Program-made: the position numbers and the translations under genes
Shown here: piece after piece, positions 15,359 to 21,834 of the stretch
How positions within the stretch are numbered: position 1 is the stretch's first letter
Layout of the letters: each line of letters starts with the position of its first letter
DNA from: a virus
Direction: 5' to 3' (one strand)
IMG/VR virus record: IMGVR_UViG_3300009551_000081
Span: 1 to 38,463 of that record
Length of the DNA stretch: 38,463 nt
Notes under the pieces: generated by a model
What the model saw: only the letters and a program-made list of their open reading frames with translations
What the model was told of the DNA's origin: nothing
The model's database searches: none

Positions 15359-15422
15359 CTTGTGTTCCTTGCTTAGTGACTAGGTTGGGTTCGCCATCTT
15401 AATATCCCGCTCGGCGTAGCGG

Positions 15423-15602
15423 CTAAAACGGTGGCCAGTGGTCGTGGATTATGCCGAACAACGGACCGACATCTTCAGCATCATTGTCGTAGTCGCGTTG
15501 ATCGGTCCACCTACGAACCTTCTGAGCGCCTTCTTGCTTAGCCGTCTTTACGGCCAACTCAGCAAGCTTGCGCTTCTGCTCTTCTGTGAGTTTCTTGACC
15601 AT
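15423..15602 (-). CDS. Small hypothetical protein (59 aa)
   Basis: The frame runs from the ATG at 15602 to a TAG at 15423. The upstream gene ends four bases before and supplies AAGG as a ribosome site. The N-terminal half is a charged helix (KKLTEEQKRKLAELAVKTAKQ); the C-terminal half is acidic then aromatic (GPLFGIIHDHWPPF). No family is recognised. It is supported mainly by tight packing and absence of competing frames. Confidence 0.55.
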   Translation of the reverse strand: MVKKLTEEQKRKLAELAVKTAKQEGAQKVRRWTDQRDYDNDAEDVGPLFGIIHDHWPPF

Positions 15603-15606
15603 GGCA

Positions 15607-16038
15607 CTAGACCTTGGTGCTGCTGACCTTCACAGCCTTGAAGATGGTGATGCCCGGCACCTTCTTCTTCGCATCCAGACGTTCCTGGATAGCAGTCTCG
15701 TTGACGCGACGCTGAAGAAGGTCGAATGCTTTCTCCTTGATGATGTACGCGTAGAACTTGGGCCAGTCGCTGACCTGCGGAATATCCTTGGTCTCGATCC
15801 TGGCCGATGCCACCTGCCCGCTGACGCCTTGCGCGGCGGACTTGGGCAAGTTATTGATCAGATGTTCGCGCAGGAGACCTTCCTGCTTTGCGATTTCATC
15901 CACTTGCTTCTGCAGCGCCAAGCGCTCCAACCGCTTGGTGTACAGCATGTCGGCGGCCTGCGCCAACTTCTTGGGGATTTCAAACTTCTTCGCCTTGGCG
16001 GGGGCTTGGGCCACCGCTTTCTTCGCTACAGCTGCCAT
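15607..16038 (-). CDS. Phage coiled-coil protein of unknown function (143 aa)
   Basis: Begins with an Ala/Lys tail, then a helix with heptad leucines (YTKRLERLALQKQVDEIAKQ) and a globular end (VSDWPKFYAYIIKEKAFDLL, then VPGITIFKAVKVSS). The pattern recalls hypothetical proteins common in replication regions of siphoviruses, but I cannot name the family. GAGGAG precedes the ATG, and a promoter-like element with a palindrome lies directly upstream, so this gene probably starts a transcription unit covering the genes down to the polymerase. Confidence 0.65.
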   Translation of the reverse strand: MAAVAKKAVAQAPAKAKKFEIPKKLAQAADMLYTKRLERLALQKQVDEIAKQEGLLREHLINNLPKSAAQGVSGQVASARIETKDIPQVSDWPKFYAYIIKEKAFDLLQRRVNETAIQERLDAKKKVPGITIFKAVKVSSTKV

Positions 16039-16077
16039 GTTGTTCGCTCCTCTATTTATGGGCTTTGGTGCCCGCTA

Positions 16078-16086
16078 AGTATACCA
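16078..16086 (-). promoter_or_regulatory. Extended -10 leftward promoter candidate
   Basis: TGGTATACT on the minus strand (16086-16078) matches an extended -10 box (TGnTATAAT). No clear -35 hexamer is present at the expected spacing, but a 16-bp near-palindrome (16089-16104) sits exactly there, which could be an activator or repressor site. The gap 16039-16106 has no gene. Confidence 0.45.
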
Positions 16087-16088
16087 GT

Positions 16089-16104
16089 GTAATTACGCAT
16101 TTAC
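16089..16104. promoter_or_regulatory. Operator-like near-palindrome, copy 2
   Basis: GTAATTACGCATTTAC, symmetric at 12 of 16 positions. It resembles the element at 20565-20580 and, less well, the one at 4338-4353. All three sit at leftward promoters. The context ACCAGTGTA is shared with the 20565 copy. Confidence 0.5.
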
Positions 16105-16106
16105 AT

Positions 16107-16988
16107 CTACATGTCAAGCTTATCGCGGAATCCTATAAAGGTAGGAAAGCGCGGCTTTTCCTTGCTGCCAGTGGGGAAGAATCTGTACTTGGCCACCATG
16201 CCCACAAGTGTCTTGCGGTTGCGCCAGAATATGTTGCGGTCAGCTTCGCTGAAGCCGCTACCGATGTTGAACTTCACGCCGGTGCGAATGTCCTGCACGC
16301 ACAGCGCACCCAGTACGCCGGTAGGCACCATGCCTTCCTTGTGTGATGTGCGCTTGCTGCGGCCGAGCTCGTCGCGCTGCTGCTCGTTGGCGTTGTGCAT
16401 CTGTTCTTCGTACCCGTGCACCACGGCTTCGCTATCCTCAAACTGCTTGAGCTTGAGCAAGCCGCCTTCGTTCGTAGTGCTGCGGCCGAACTTGTAGTGG
16501 CCGAGTGGGTCACGAATCATCAAGCCTTCGTATCCACGTTCCAAATACCACTCTTCATGCATGTGCAATTCCAACGCATCCTTGACCGTGTCGTGTTCAA
16601 CGGCCAGTAAATTCTCCATGTTGGCGCCATCCACAATTTCCTGGAACCGTGTACGTCGTTGGATGTACGTGCGGGCGATTTCCACGTAGTCAAACACATG
16701 GAAGAACACGTCAGGTTCGCCGGTCCTGGTCATCACGCCGCTGGTGGTGTTGCGGAACGCGTCGCTGTCGGTGGCTGCGCCCACTATCAGTTCACCATCC
16801 AAGTTGTTGAACCGCACACGGCCGAATTGGCGCTGTACACGAGCGTTAGGTATCGGCTTCATGTTGCGTGACATGACAACACCGTTCTGCACGATTACGC
16901 GCACGCCATCCAGCTTTGGACTGACCAATACTGGATAGCGCACCTTGCTTGCTTCCGGCGCTTTGCCGGCTAACATCGGTTTGAACAT
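16107..16988 (-). CDS. ATP-dependent DNA ligase
   Basis: 293 residues, the compact size of phage ligases. The nucleotidyltransferase motifs are in order: I KLDGVR (adenylated Lys25), III FHVFDYV, IV EGLMIR, V LLKLKQF, and a C-terminal OB-like segment ending FIGFRDKLDM. It seals nicks between Okazaki fragments or after repair, using ATP. AGGGGAG precedes the ATG at 16988. It belongs with the polymerase and primase-helicase genes in the same direction. Confidence 0.92.
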   Translation of the reverse strand: MFKPMLAGKAPEASKVRYPVLVSPKLDGVRVIVQNGVVMSRNMKPIPNARVQRQFGRVRFNNLDGELIVGAATDSDAFRNTTSGVMTRTGEPDVFFHVFDYVEIARTYIQRRTRFQEIVDGANMENLLAVEHDTVKDALELHMHEEWYLERGYEGLMIRDPLGHYKFGRSTTNEGGLLKLKQFEDSEAVVHGYEEQMHNANEQQRDELGRSKRTSHKEGMVPTGVLGALCVQDIRTGVKFNIGSGFSEADRNIFWRNRKTLVGMVAKYRFFPTGSKEKPRFPTFIGFRDKLDM

Positions 16989-17001
16989 GTTGCTCCCCTG
17001 T

Positions 17002-17409
17002 TTACCCGATCAAGTTTTCGTAGTGCTCGGGAATGTTGATTTGTTCGAACGCACCAACGGTAGGCGCGTCTTCACGCTGGGCCAGAATGCACACGCAACT
17101 CACGAAGTACAAATCTGGATGATGCAAATTGCTGGCCGCCATGGCGTCGCGAGCCCGTTGCAGCAGTAGATCGTAGTCGTCTACCAACTCAACGCCAAAC
17201 CTGCGGCCCCAGGCTGCGAGTAGTATGACCACGCACAGCGAATCTTCTGGCACTGCTTCCGTGGCCAGCTGCTCGTCGTCCGCCCACACTTGCTTGAGCG
17301 CTTTGACGGTGGCCGGTTCCACACCCCAGAACAGGCGCTCTTGGCTGTAACGCACCGGGCCGATCTCTTCCCTGACCGGCATGACGATCTTGGCACGGGG
17401 CTTAGCCAT
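17002..17409 (-). CDS. Hypothetical protein (135 aa)
   Basis: I chose the ATG at 17409 (MAKPRAK) because GGAG lies about 8 nt upstream and the ATG overlaps the previous stop in the octamer ATGGCTAA. A longer in-frame version is the shadow of the zinc-finger gene. The protein is helical and acidic with segments SLCVVILLAAWGRRFG and LHHPDLYFVSCVCILAQ. No family is recognised. Confidence 0.6.
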   Translation of the reverse strand: MAKPRAKIVMPVREEIGPVRYSQERLFWGVEPATVKALKQVWADDEQLATEAVPEDSLCVVILLAAWGRRFGVELVDDYDLLLQRARDAMAASNLHHPDLYFVSCVCILAQREDAPTVGAFEQINIPEHYENLIG

Positions 17410-17812
17410 CGGTATTACTCCAACCACGTGCTCCGCATACTCTGCACTGATCGCCATCAATCCAACCTTCTCCGTTGCACGCGCCGCACGGAACACGGTC
17501 TGCGTGCATGTTAAGTATCATTCGTGGAGAACGTGAGGGCAAGCGTGTCGAAGGCTTCCAGTTGTTGCCATTGCTCGCCTCCTCTAAATGGCGAATAACT
17601 TCGATTAGTGTTTCGAAGTCTTCCCAGTAAGTGACGCGTTCTCTGAACAACGCTTTAGTAGCAACACGAAGTCGCCTAACTAAATCAGCGTCACTAGGTA
17701 TTTCGCAACCACAAGCTTGAGCTTCTTGGCGGCGAATACCATCTGTCACCATGTACCACCCTTGACCGCCGCACTTCTTACAATCTTTTGAGTACTGACG
17801 TTTCTCAGCCAT
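17402..17812 (-). CDS. Double zinc-ribbon/DnaJ-type zinc-finger protein (136 aa)
   Basis: The N-terminus has CKKCGGQGW then CGC, and the C-terminus has CGACNGEGW then CRVCGARGW. These are the CxxCxGxG repeats of DnaJ-type zinc fingers, split by a helical middle of about 70 residues. There is no J domain. Such proteins bind other proteins or nucleic acid; the partner here is unknown. A separate J-domain gene with its own zinc motif lies at 20585-20938. The ATG overlaps the upstream stop in ATGGCTGA, and GAAGG precedes it. Confidence 0.65.
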   Translation of the reverse strand: MAEKRQYSKDCKKCGGQGWYMVTDGIRRQEAQACGCEIPSDADLVRRLRVATKALFRERVTYWEDFETLIEVIRHLEEASNGNNWKPSTRLPSRSPRMILNMHADRVPCGACNGEGWIDGDQCRVCGARGWSNTDG

Positions 17813-18152
17813 TGGCGCCACCTTCAACGTAGTTAGGGTGCTCACGCTTCCACTGCTCCCAAGCTTCGTTGTCTGTCATGCTGCCGTAGCCTTTCTCCAT
17901 GGCCCACGCTTGCAATTCTTCAAATGTTGGTTTGGGAACTGGCTGCGTCACAATCGTCACTTTGTTCGCTTCAGTGTGTTCACGCAGCGCAGCCTCAACG
18001 CGCTCGGCGTGCAGTTGCAGTGCAAGCGTGAGTTGCTCTGCCATCCACTGCATGTTGCTGCTGGCGCGGTTGATGGTCTCGGCTGCGTCGCGCATGGTGT
18101 TGGCTGCGCTACGCACGTCTTCTGCGCCGCTCAGATGGATGTGATCAGCCAT
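17805..18152 (-). CDS. Helical/coiled-coil hypothetical protein (115 aa)
   Basis: Starts at MADHIH, with AGGAGA upstream and an ATGGCTGA overlap with the previous gene. A long amphipathic helix (AANTMRDAAETINRASSNMQ to HAERVEAALREH) suggests oligomerisation. The C-terminal 40 residues (FEELQAWAMEKGYGSMTDNE) look like a small separate helical unit. No family is recognised. Confidence 0.6.
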   Translation of the reverse strand: MADHIHLSGAEDVRSAANTMRDAAETINRASSNMQWMAEQLTLALQLHAERVEAALREHTEANKVTIVTQPVPKPTFEELQAWAMEKGYGSMTDNEAWEQWKREHPNYVEGGANG

Positions 18153-18414
18153 TGAGCTTCTCCTGCAGCGCGGCCAGCTGTTCAGGTGCGGCGGCCTGCT
18201 TGGGGCCGTGTTCAAGCCGCCAGTGGTCGCGCATGCCACGCTCGCCGCGTATGCTGGCGCCGCACCGGTAGCAGGCGCGCTTGTCGCTCAGCTGCGTGGC
18301 CTTGCACTTGGCGCAGTCGCGCGGATGGCCGCAGCCTTTACCGTCGCGGTCCACGAATTCGAAACAACTTTGGCATACACGCCCGGCTTCGATGTTCTCT
18401 TCACGTGTGTTCAT
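18145..18414 (-). CDS. Cys/His-rich zinc-binding protein (89 aa)
   Basis: Contains CQSC, GCGHPRDCAKC and CYRCG followed by HWRLEH: eight cysteines and several histidines in about 60 residues, enough for two zinc sites. The last CxxC...HxxxxH part looks like a C2H2 finger. It may bind DNA or RNA. ATGA overlap with the dCMP deaminase gene means coupled translation. Confidence 0.65.
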   Translation of the reverse strand: MNTREENIEAGRVCQSCFEFVDRDGKGCGHPRDCAKCKATQLSDKRACYRCGASIRGERGMRDHWRLEHGPKQAAAPEQLAALQEKLNG

Positions 18415-18995
18415 GTGTTGGGCTCCAAGCCGTCGATCGCGGCCAATGCAGAAATTTCATCCAGGATGGTGACGACGACTCCCGCCTCCGCAAAATATCG
18501 GAGACTCAAATTGCCAAGGCGCTCCCACTCAGCAAGTTTCTTGCTGGCGTTCTCGTTCCACTCCACCTCGCCAGTCTTGGGCGAGCGGTACGGCTCCGGT
18601 GGCTTCACCATCACCACGCGCGTTACGCCGGCCTGTATCAGGTGCACGGCGCAGCGGTCGCACACCATCAACGGCGTGATGTACGCTGTGATACCATGCA
18701 CGAACGCAAGCTGTAGCGTGGCACCAGCGTTCAGCACTGCGTTCATTTCCGCATGCACTGTGCGGCTGAGCTTGCTATCCCTGTCCTGCAGATTCGTATC
18801 GCTTAGCTTTCTCGGCAAGCCGTTGTAGCCAGTTGAGATCACTACGTTCCTGCTCACGAGGACGCAGCCGACTCGCGTGCCGGGGTCCTTGGACCAGCCC
18901 GCCACCTGCTGCGCCAGCAACATGAATCGGTTGTCCCACTTGAGAATGCGCTGCTCCCGCGCTTTCTGTTCCCGGCCTGCACTCGCTATGCTCAT
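18411..18995 (-). CDS. dCMP deaminase
   Basis: 194 residues from the ATG at 18995 (GGAGAT upstream). The zinc-dependent deaminase signature is complete: H81-A-E83 in TVHAEMNAV and PLMVCDRC with C112 and C115. KDPGTRVGCVLV and GYNGLPR are typical of deoxycytidylate deaminases. It converts dCMP to dUMP, the substrate of thymidylate synthase or of dUMP hydroxymethylase, so it probably feeds the enzyme at 6357-7376. The first 221 nt are overlapped by another frame (18775-19227). Regulation by dCTP/dTTP, known in this family, cannot be judged here. Confidence 0.9.
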   Translation of the reverse strand: MSIASAGREQKAREQRILKWDNRFMLLAQQVAGWSKDPGTRVGCVLVSRNVVISTGYNGLPRKLSDTNLQDRDSKLSRTVHAEMNAVLNAGATLQLAFVHGITAYITPLMVCDRCAVHLIQAGVTRVVMVKPPEPYRSPKTGEVEWNENASKKLAEWERLGNLSLRYFAEAGVVVTILDEISALAAIDGLEPNT

Positions 18996-19227
18996 ACGGT
19001 ATCTCCAATTGCCTTGCGACTTGTTTGTGGGCGACACCATCAACGATGACAATGTCAAGTTCTTTTAGCAACAGCCGATAAGCCTTGAGATATCGCTTAT
19101 GGGCGTTTAGACTTCTAATCCCAGGATGACGCTGATCGCTAACCATCTTGTCAAACAGGATTTCCCAGCGCGCGCGGTATTCTTTGGTTTGCGCAGCGCT
19201 CAGCTTTTTAAGCTCTGTTCTCTCCAT
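18775..19227 (-). CDS. Hypothetical protein with unusual C-terminal overlap (150 aa)
   Basis: The first 80 residues look like a real helical protein (RYLKAYRLLLKELDIVIVDG, then AHKQVARQLEIPYEH, which could form a helix-turn-helix). GGGGGAG lies before the ATG. From about residue 80 the frame runs through the start of the dCMP deaminase gene for 221 nt, and the translated tail (Gly/Ala/Arg-rich) has the look of an out-of-frame translation. Either the tail is genuine or an ancestral stop near 18990 was lost. Confidence 0.5.
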   Translation of the reverse strand: MERTELKKLSAAQTKEYRARWEILFDKMVSDQRHPGIRSLNAHKRYLKAYRLLLKELDIVIVDGVAHKQVARQLEIPYEHSECRPGTESAGAAHSQVGQPIHVAGAAGGGLVQGPRHASRLRPREQERSDLNWLQRLAEKAKRYESAGQG

Positions 19228-19418
19228 GTCCGCTCCCCCAGTGAAATGTGAACCTGTTGCGGCGTGTAGCCTTGCCGGCGCAGCTGCAACGTGCCGAAGG
19301 CACCGAACTGCTTACGCGCTGCGCGCCACGCGGCGTTGTAGCTTTCCGCCGGGGCATGGTACGCCACCAGCTGGCCGGTCTTGTTGACGAGCATCCACAC
19401 AGTGGCGATCTTATGCAT
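19200..19418 (-). CDS. Hypothetical protein (72 aa)
   Basis: Small basic protein with an alternating hydrophobic start (MHKIATVWMLVNKTGQLVAY) and a helix (YNAAWRAARKQFGAFG). The ATG overlaps the previous stop by 8 bases (ATGCATAA). No family is recognised. It overlaps the next gene by 28 bp. Confidence 0.55.
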   Translation of the reverse strand: MHKIATVWMLVNKTGQLVAYHAPAESYNAAWRAARKQFGAFGTLQLRRQGYTPQQVHISLGERTWREQSLKS

Positions 19419-19686
19419 GGCAGCGGAATACTCCGGTACTATCGATATAGATCGTGAAGTTGCCGATCTCGGTAAGAGTCAGCAACGCTTCTTCCGGTGT
19501 TTGGAATATGAAGCCTTCATTCTTCGCTTTATCCCATTCACCAACTTCCTCTGCTACGCGCTTGAATTCTTCTTCGTCAAGCACAAGACCCACTGAGCGA
19601 ATAACGAACGCTGCGCATAGCACAGGATTCGTCCAGCCAGTGACCGTGCGCGTCTCGGCGTTGTACTCTAAATGGTCGTTGCTCAT
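19411..19686 (-). CDS. Hypothetical protein (91 aa)
   Basis: An acidic protein of alpha/beta character (FVIRSVGLVLDEEEFKRVAE, FQTPEEALLTLTEIGNFTIY). It starts in an ATGA overlap with the upstream gene and lacks a strong ribosome site, so translation probably depends on coupling. No family is recognised. Confidence 0.6.
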   Translation of the reverse strand: MSNDHLEYNAETRTVTGWTNPVLCAAFVIRSVGLVLDEEEFKRVAEEVGEWDKAKNEGFIFQTPEEALLTLTEIGNFTIYIDSTGVFRCHA

Positions 19687-20105
19687 GGCTTATACACCAC
19701 GACGCCATCGGCAGCGTTCCAGAGTTTCTTCAACTCTTGGTACACAGGCGCGCTTACAGTCTTCTTATCCTCTGAGTACACCGCACAGTAGTGATGTCCC
19801 CAGTGGCCGGTCGAATCGGTCAGCGTGCCTTGCGGTCCTTCGCGCATGTAGAAGTCGGCGACTGAGCGAAACAACCTGCCGGCCATGCGCTCAAGCCAAT
19901 CTGCACGATCGATGCGCGCCACCGTGCAATATTTGTTGCTGAGGCAGGCGTATCCGCGGAAAAACAACCACTGTGCTTGCTCTTCAACGGGGCTCAGTTT
20001 CTTCGCGCGCTCTCTGGTTTTCTTTTCCTCGTGCTCTGCAAGCTTCTCAGCCAGAACCATCAGATCATTCGCCAGTGCGAAGAGACGATCGGATTTGACA
20101 GCCAT
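19683..20105 (-). CDS. Hypothetical protein (140 aa)
   Basis: The ATG at 20105 shares its A with the previous stop (TGATG); a GTG one codon earlier is the alternative. The N-terminus is a charged helix (LVLAEK.. then EHEEKKTRERAKKL). The C-terminal half has aromatic residues and histidines (TGHWGHHYCAVYS). No family is recognised. Confidence 0.6.
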   Translation of the reverse strand: MAVKSDRLFALANDLMVLAEKLAEHEEKKTRERAKKLSPVEEQAQWLFFRGYACLSNKYCTVARIDRADWLERMAGRLFRSVADFYMREGPQGTLTDSTGHWGHHYCAVYSEDKKTVSAPVYQELKKLWNAADGVVVYKP

Positions 20106-20338
20106 CACAGTTTCTCCGTGCTGTTGAACGCAGCGCGGAACACCTTGCCGCGCAGTTCGTTGAGTTTGCGCTCAGCCTTCAGCTTGCACTCGATCGCTGC
20201 CTGCGCTTCGTCCATGTGCGTATGAAATGCTTCCAGCGGAATGCAGATGACGGCATCGTTCGCATCTTGCGCGGCGATGACGGCCTGTTCAAATCGTCGC
20301 AGCAGACTGCGCACCTTGGTACCACGGTCCCAGGCCAT
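20105..20338 (-). CDS. Small helical hypothetical protein (77 aa)
   Basis: Starts at MAWDRGTK with GGGAGG upstream and TGATG coupling to the preceding gene. The product is a long helix-rich chain (LLRRFEQAVIAAQDANDAVI, EAQAAIECKLKAERKLNELR). No family is recognised. A 20-residue longer in-frame version lacks a ribosome site. Confidence 0.55.
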   Translation of the reverse strand: MAWDRGTKVRSLLRRFEQAVIAAQDANDAVICIPLEAFHTHMDEAQAAIECKLKAERKLNELRGKVFRAAFNSTEKL

Positions 20339-20517
20339 CACAGCCTCCCGGCGTTTTGCCGTGCGATCTCGTGCGCAAACTGCGCAGACCGGATGCACTC
20401 AATCTGGATGGCGCACTTGGCCGAGGCTGGGAGAATCATCAAATCCAGCACAGTGCGACCAGCGATGATTGCGTCGGCGTTCACTGCCAGCACGTCTAAC
20501 ACGTCTTTGTGATTCAT
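20338..20517 (-). CDS. Small hypothetical protein (59 aa), first gene after a regulated promoter
   Basis: GAGGAG lies before the ATG at 20517, and the promoter at 20554-20582 lies just upstream. The protein is hydrophobic and helical (VLDVLAVNADAIIAGRTVLD) with two cysteines. No family is recognised. It heads a leftward chain of small coupled genes leading to the dCMP deaminase and zinc-finger genes. Confidence 0.6.
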   Translation of the reverse strand: MNHKDVLDVLAVNADAIIAGRTVLDLMILPASAKCAIQIECIRSAQFAHEIARQNAGRL

Positions 20518-20553
20518 TGTATTCGCTCCTCTATTAGGTAGTCTTGCGCCACC

Positions 20554-20582
20554 AGTGTACGCCTGTAATTGCGCAAGTACAA
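20554..20582 (-). promoter_or_regulatory. Leftward promoter with operator-like palindrome
   Basis: TTGTAC (20582-20577) and TACACT (20559-20554) with a 17-bp spacer on the minus strand. A near-perfect palindrome occupies the -35 and spacer (20565-20580). The first gene starts 37 bp downstream. Confidence 0.6.
20565..20580. promoter_or_regulatory. Operator-like palindrome, copy 1
   Basis: GTAATTGCGCAAGTAC, symmetric at 14 of 16 positions (GTAxTTGCGCAAxTAC). Its placement between the -35 and -10 boxes is that of a repressor operator. Related copies lie at 16089-16104 and 4338-4353. Confidence 0.55.
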
Positions 20583-20584
20583 CC

Positions 20585-20938
20585 CTACTTCTTTTTCCTG
20601 TAGCTCTTGACCGTAGCCGCCTGCTCCAGCGCATATCCGGCGCCTTGGCAGCTGGCACACGGCGCCTTGGTGACCTTGGTGAACCCCTTCTGCCGCTGCG
20701 TACAGCCCGCCCCGTTGCAGGCCACGCACATAGGGGCCACCAGGGCGTAGCTACTGCGCAGCTGGGCGCGGGCGGCGGCGTGGCGCACATGGCTATAGGC
20801 CCCGGTGACGTCCGTAAACTTCTCAGGATCGCCGCCACGGTCAGGGTGAAACTGGCGGGTCAACAGCTGATACGCCTTCTTGATCTCGGCGTCGTCGGAC
20901 TCAGCGTGCACACCGAGAATGGTATAGTAGTTCTTCAC
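20585..20938 (-). CDS. J-domain protein with zinc-finger motif (DnaJ-like)
   Basis: 117 residues. Residues 1-60 form a J domain with the HPD tripeptide at 31-33 (RQFHPDRGGDPEKF). The C-terminal half has CVACNGAGC and CASCQGAGY, a single DnaJ-type zinc module, then a basic tail. It would stimulate host Hsp70 (DnaK), as phages do when remodelling replication complexes. The start is GTG at 20938 in a GTGA overlap, with GGAG 8 nt upstream. Assignment strong; target inferred. Confidence 0.88.
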   Translation of the reverse strand: MKNYYTILGVHAESDDAEIKKAYQLLTRQFHPDRGGDPEKFTDVTGAYSHVRHAAARAQLRSSYALVAPMCVACNGAGCTQRQKGFTKVTKAPCASCQGAGYALEQAATVKSYRKKK

Positions 20939-21243
20939 GGCGTGGCTCCATACACAGGTTCCTCGTTCGTCTGCCCGATGCCGCTCAGTCCCCAGTACCG
21001 GAACTTATCAAGCTTGACGACGACTCGTGCATCCATAAGCTTGGCGTCAAGGCCGTTGGCTTCCTGCATATACATACAAGCCGCGATTACGTCCGCGAGC
21101 TCTTCCTGCAGGCGCAGTCGTAGATCACCGGCGCCGTCAGGATGCACACCGCTTGGGAACGGTCCAAGTTTGCCGCACACTTGAATGAGTTCGCCACATT
21201 CCTCCACGACTTTGTAGATGCCCTTCCACTTATGCTCAGCCAT
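20935..21243 (-). CDS. MazG-like nucleotide pyrophosphohydrolase
   Basis: 102 residues. VVEECGELIQ (12-21) and LQEELADVIAA (45-55) give the ExxE...ExxD magnesium-binding pattern of MazG-type NTP pyrophosphohydrolases. These hydrolyse (d)NTPs to NMPs and pyrophosphate; phage copies may shift nucleotide pools or affect ppGpp. With the dCMP deaminase and HD nucleotidase it suggests strong nucleotide pool control. The ATG at 21243 overlaps the upstream stop in ATGGCTGA, and GGAGAG precedes it. Confidence 0.82.
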   Translation of the reverse strand: MAEHKWKGIYKVVEECGELIQVCGKLGPFPSGVHPDGAGDLRLRLQEELADVIAACMYMQEANGLDAKLMDARVVVKLDKFRYWGLSGIGQTNEEPVYGATP

Positions 21244-21505
21244 CGTTACTCTCCTTGGCCGACTCAACATCCAGAGTCACCGGCGGATGCACAGTCCCGC
21301 GCACCCACAAGCGCACGGGAAGCCCGGCGTTGATCCGCGAAATCTCTTCTTCGGTCGGGTGCCAGTAGCTTATCATGAAGTTGCCGTGCGGCCCGACATG
21401 CACGTCGCGCACCGGCAATACCTCACACGGCAGCGCACCGGTTTGATCCCAGTCTTTCGGCGCACCGAGGAAGCGTGTCGCTCCTTCGATAGTTCCTATT
21501 CTCAT
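21236..21505 (-). CDS. Phage hypothetical protein (89 aa)
   Basis: Starts MRIGTIEGATRFLGAP; the end, LPVRLWVRGTVHPPVTL, is typical of a small protein seen in many proteobacterial phages, where its function is unknown. ATGA overlap with the upstream gene. The sequence is beta-rich, likely cytoplasmic. Confidence 0.65.
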   Translation of the reverse strand: MRIGTIEGATRFLGAPKDWDQTGALPCEVLPVRDVHVGPHGNFMISYWHPTEEEISRINAGLPVRLWVRGTVHPPVTLDVESAKESNDG

Positions 21506-21834
21506 GACATTCTCTCCTCGTCGTAAAGTTTCGCCGCGTCTACTTGCGCGCCGTACTGTTTCTCTGTCAATTCACGCACCACCCACAACCGCACCTGACC
21601 GTGTGTCTTGGTCGGGCAGGGCATGCCACCGCCGGCCTTGATGAACAACTGCCGGGCGAGCTCACGCCCCAGCATCATCATGCTGATGTTCTCAACGTTT
21701 TCAGGGTCGAACTGCGCACGTAAATCCTCCGCACGGAACAACGCATGCGGCACGCTCAACACACCATCCGGGTTCTCGCGCAGCTTGCGCACCCAGTCGC
21801 ACAGCTTCTGTCGCTTCTGTTCGTAGCTGCTCAT
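21502..21834 (-). CDS. Stand-alone paralogue of the primase-helicase C-terminal domain
   Basis: 110 residues from the ATG at 21834 (ATGA overlap with the primase-helicase stop, AAGGTG upstream). It aligns along its whole length with residues of about 598-700 of the upstream helicase: DWVRKLRENPDGVL versus DWVARLRDSPDSVL, ALFRAEDLRAQFDPE versus ALWRVEDLVRLFDPE, and PTKTHGQVRLW versus PTKTDGQVRLW. This points to a duplication of the helicase tail domain into a separate coupled gene. The domain may contact DNA or the helicase ring. Function inferred. Confidence 0.75.
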   Translation of the reverse strand: MSSYEQKRQKLCDWVRKLRENPDGVLSVPHALFRAEDLRAQFDPENVENISMMMLGRELARQLFIKAGGGMPCPTKTHGQVRLWVVRELTEKQYGAQVDAAKLYDEERMS

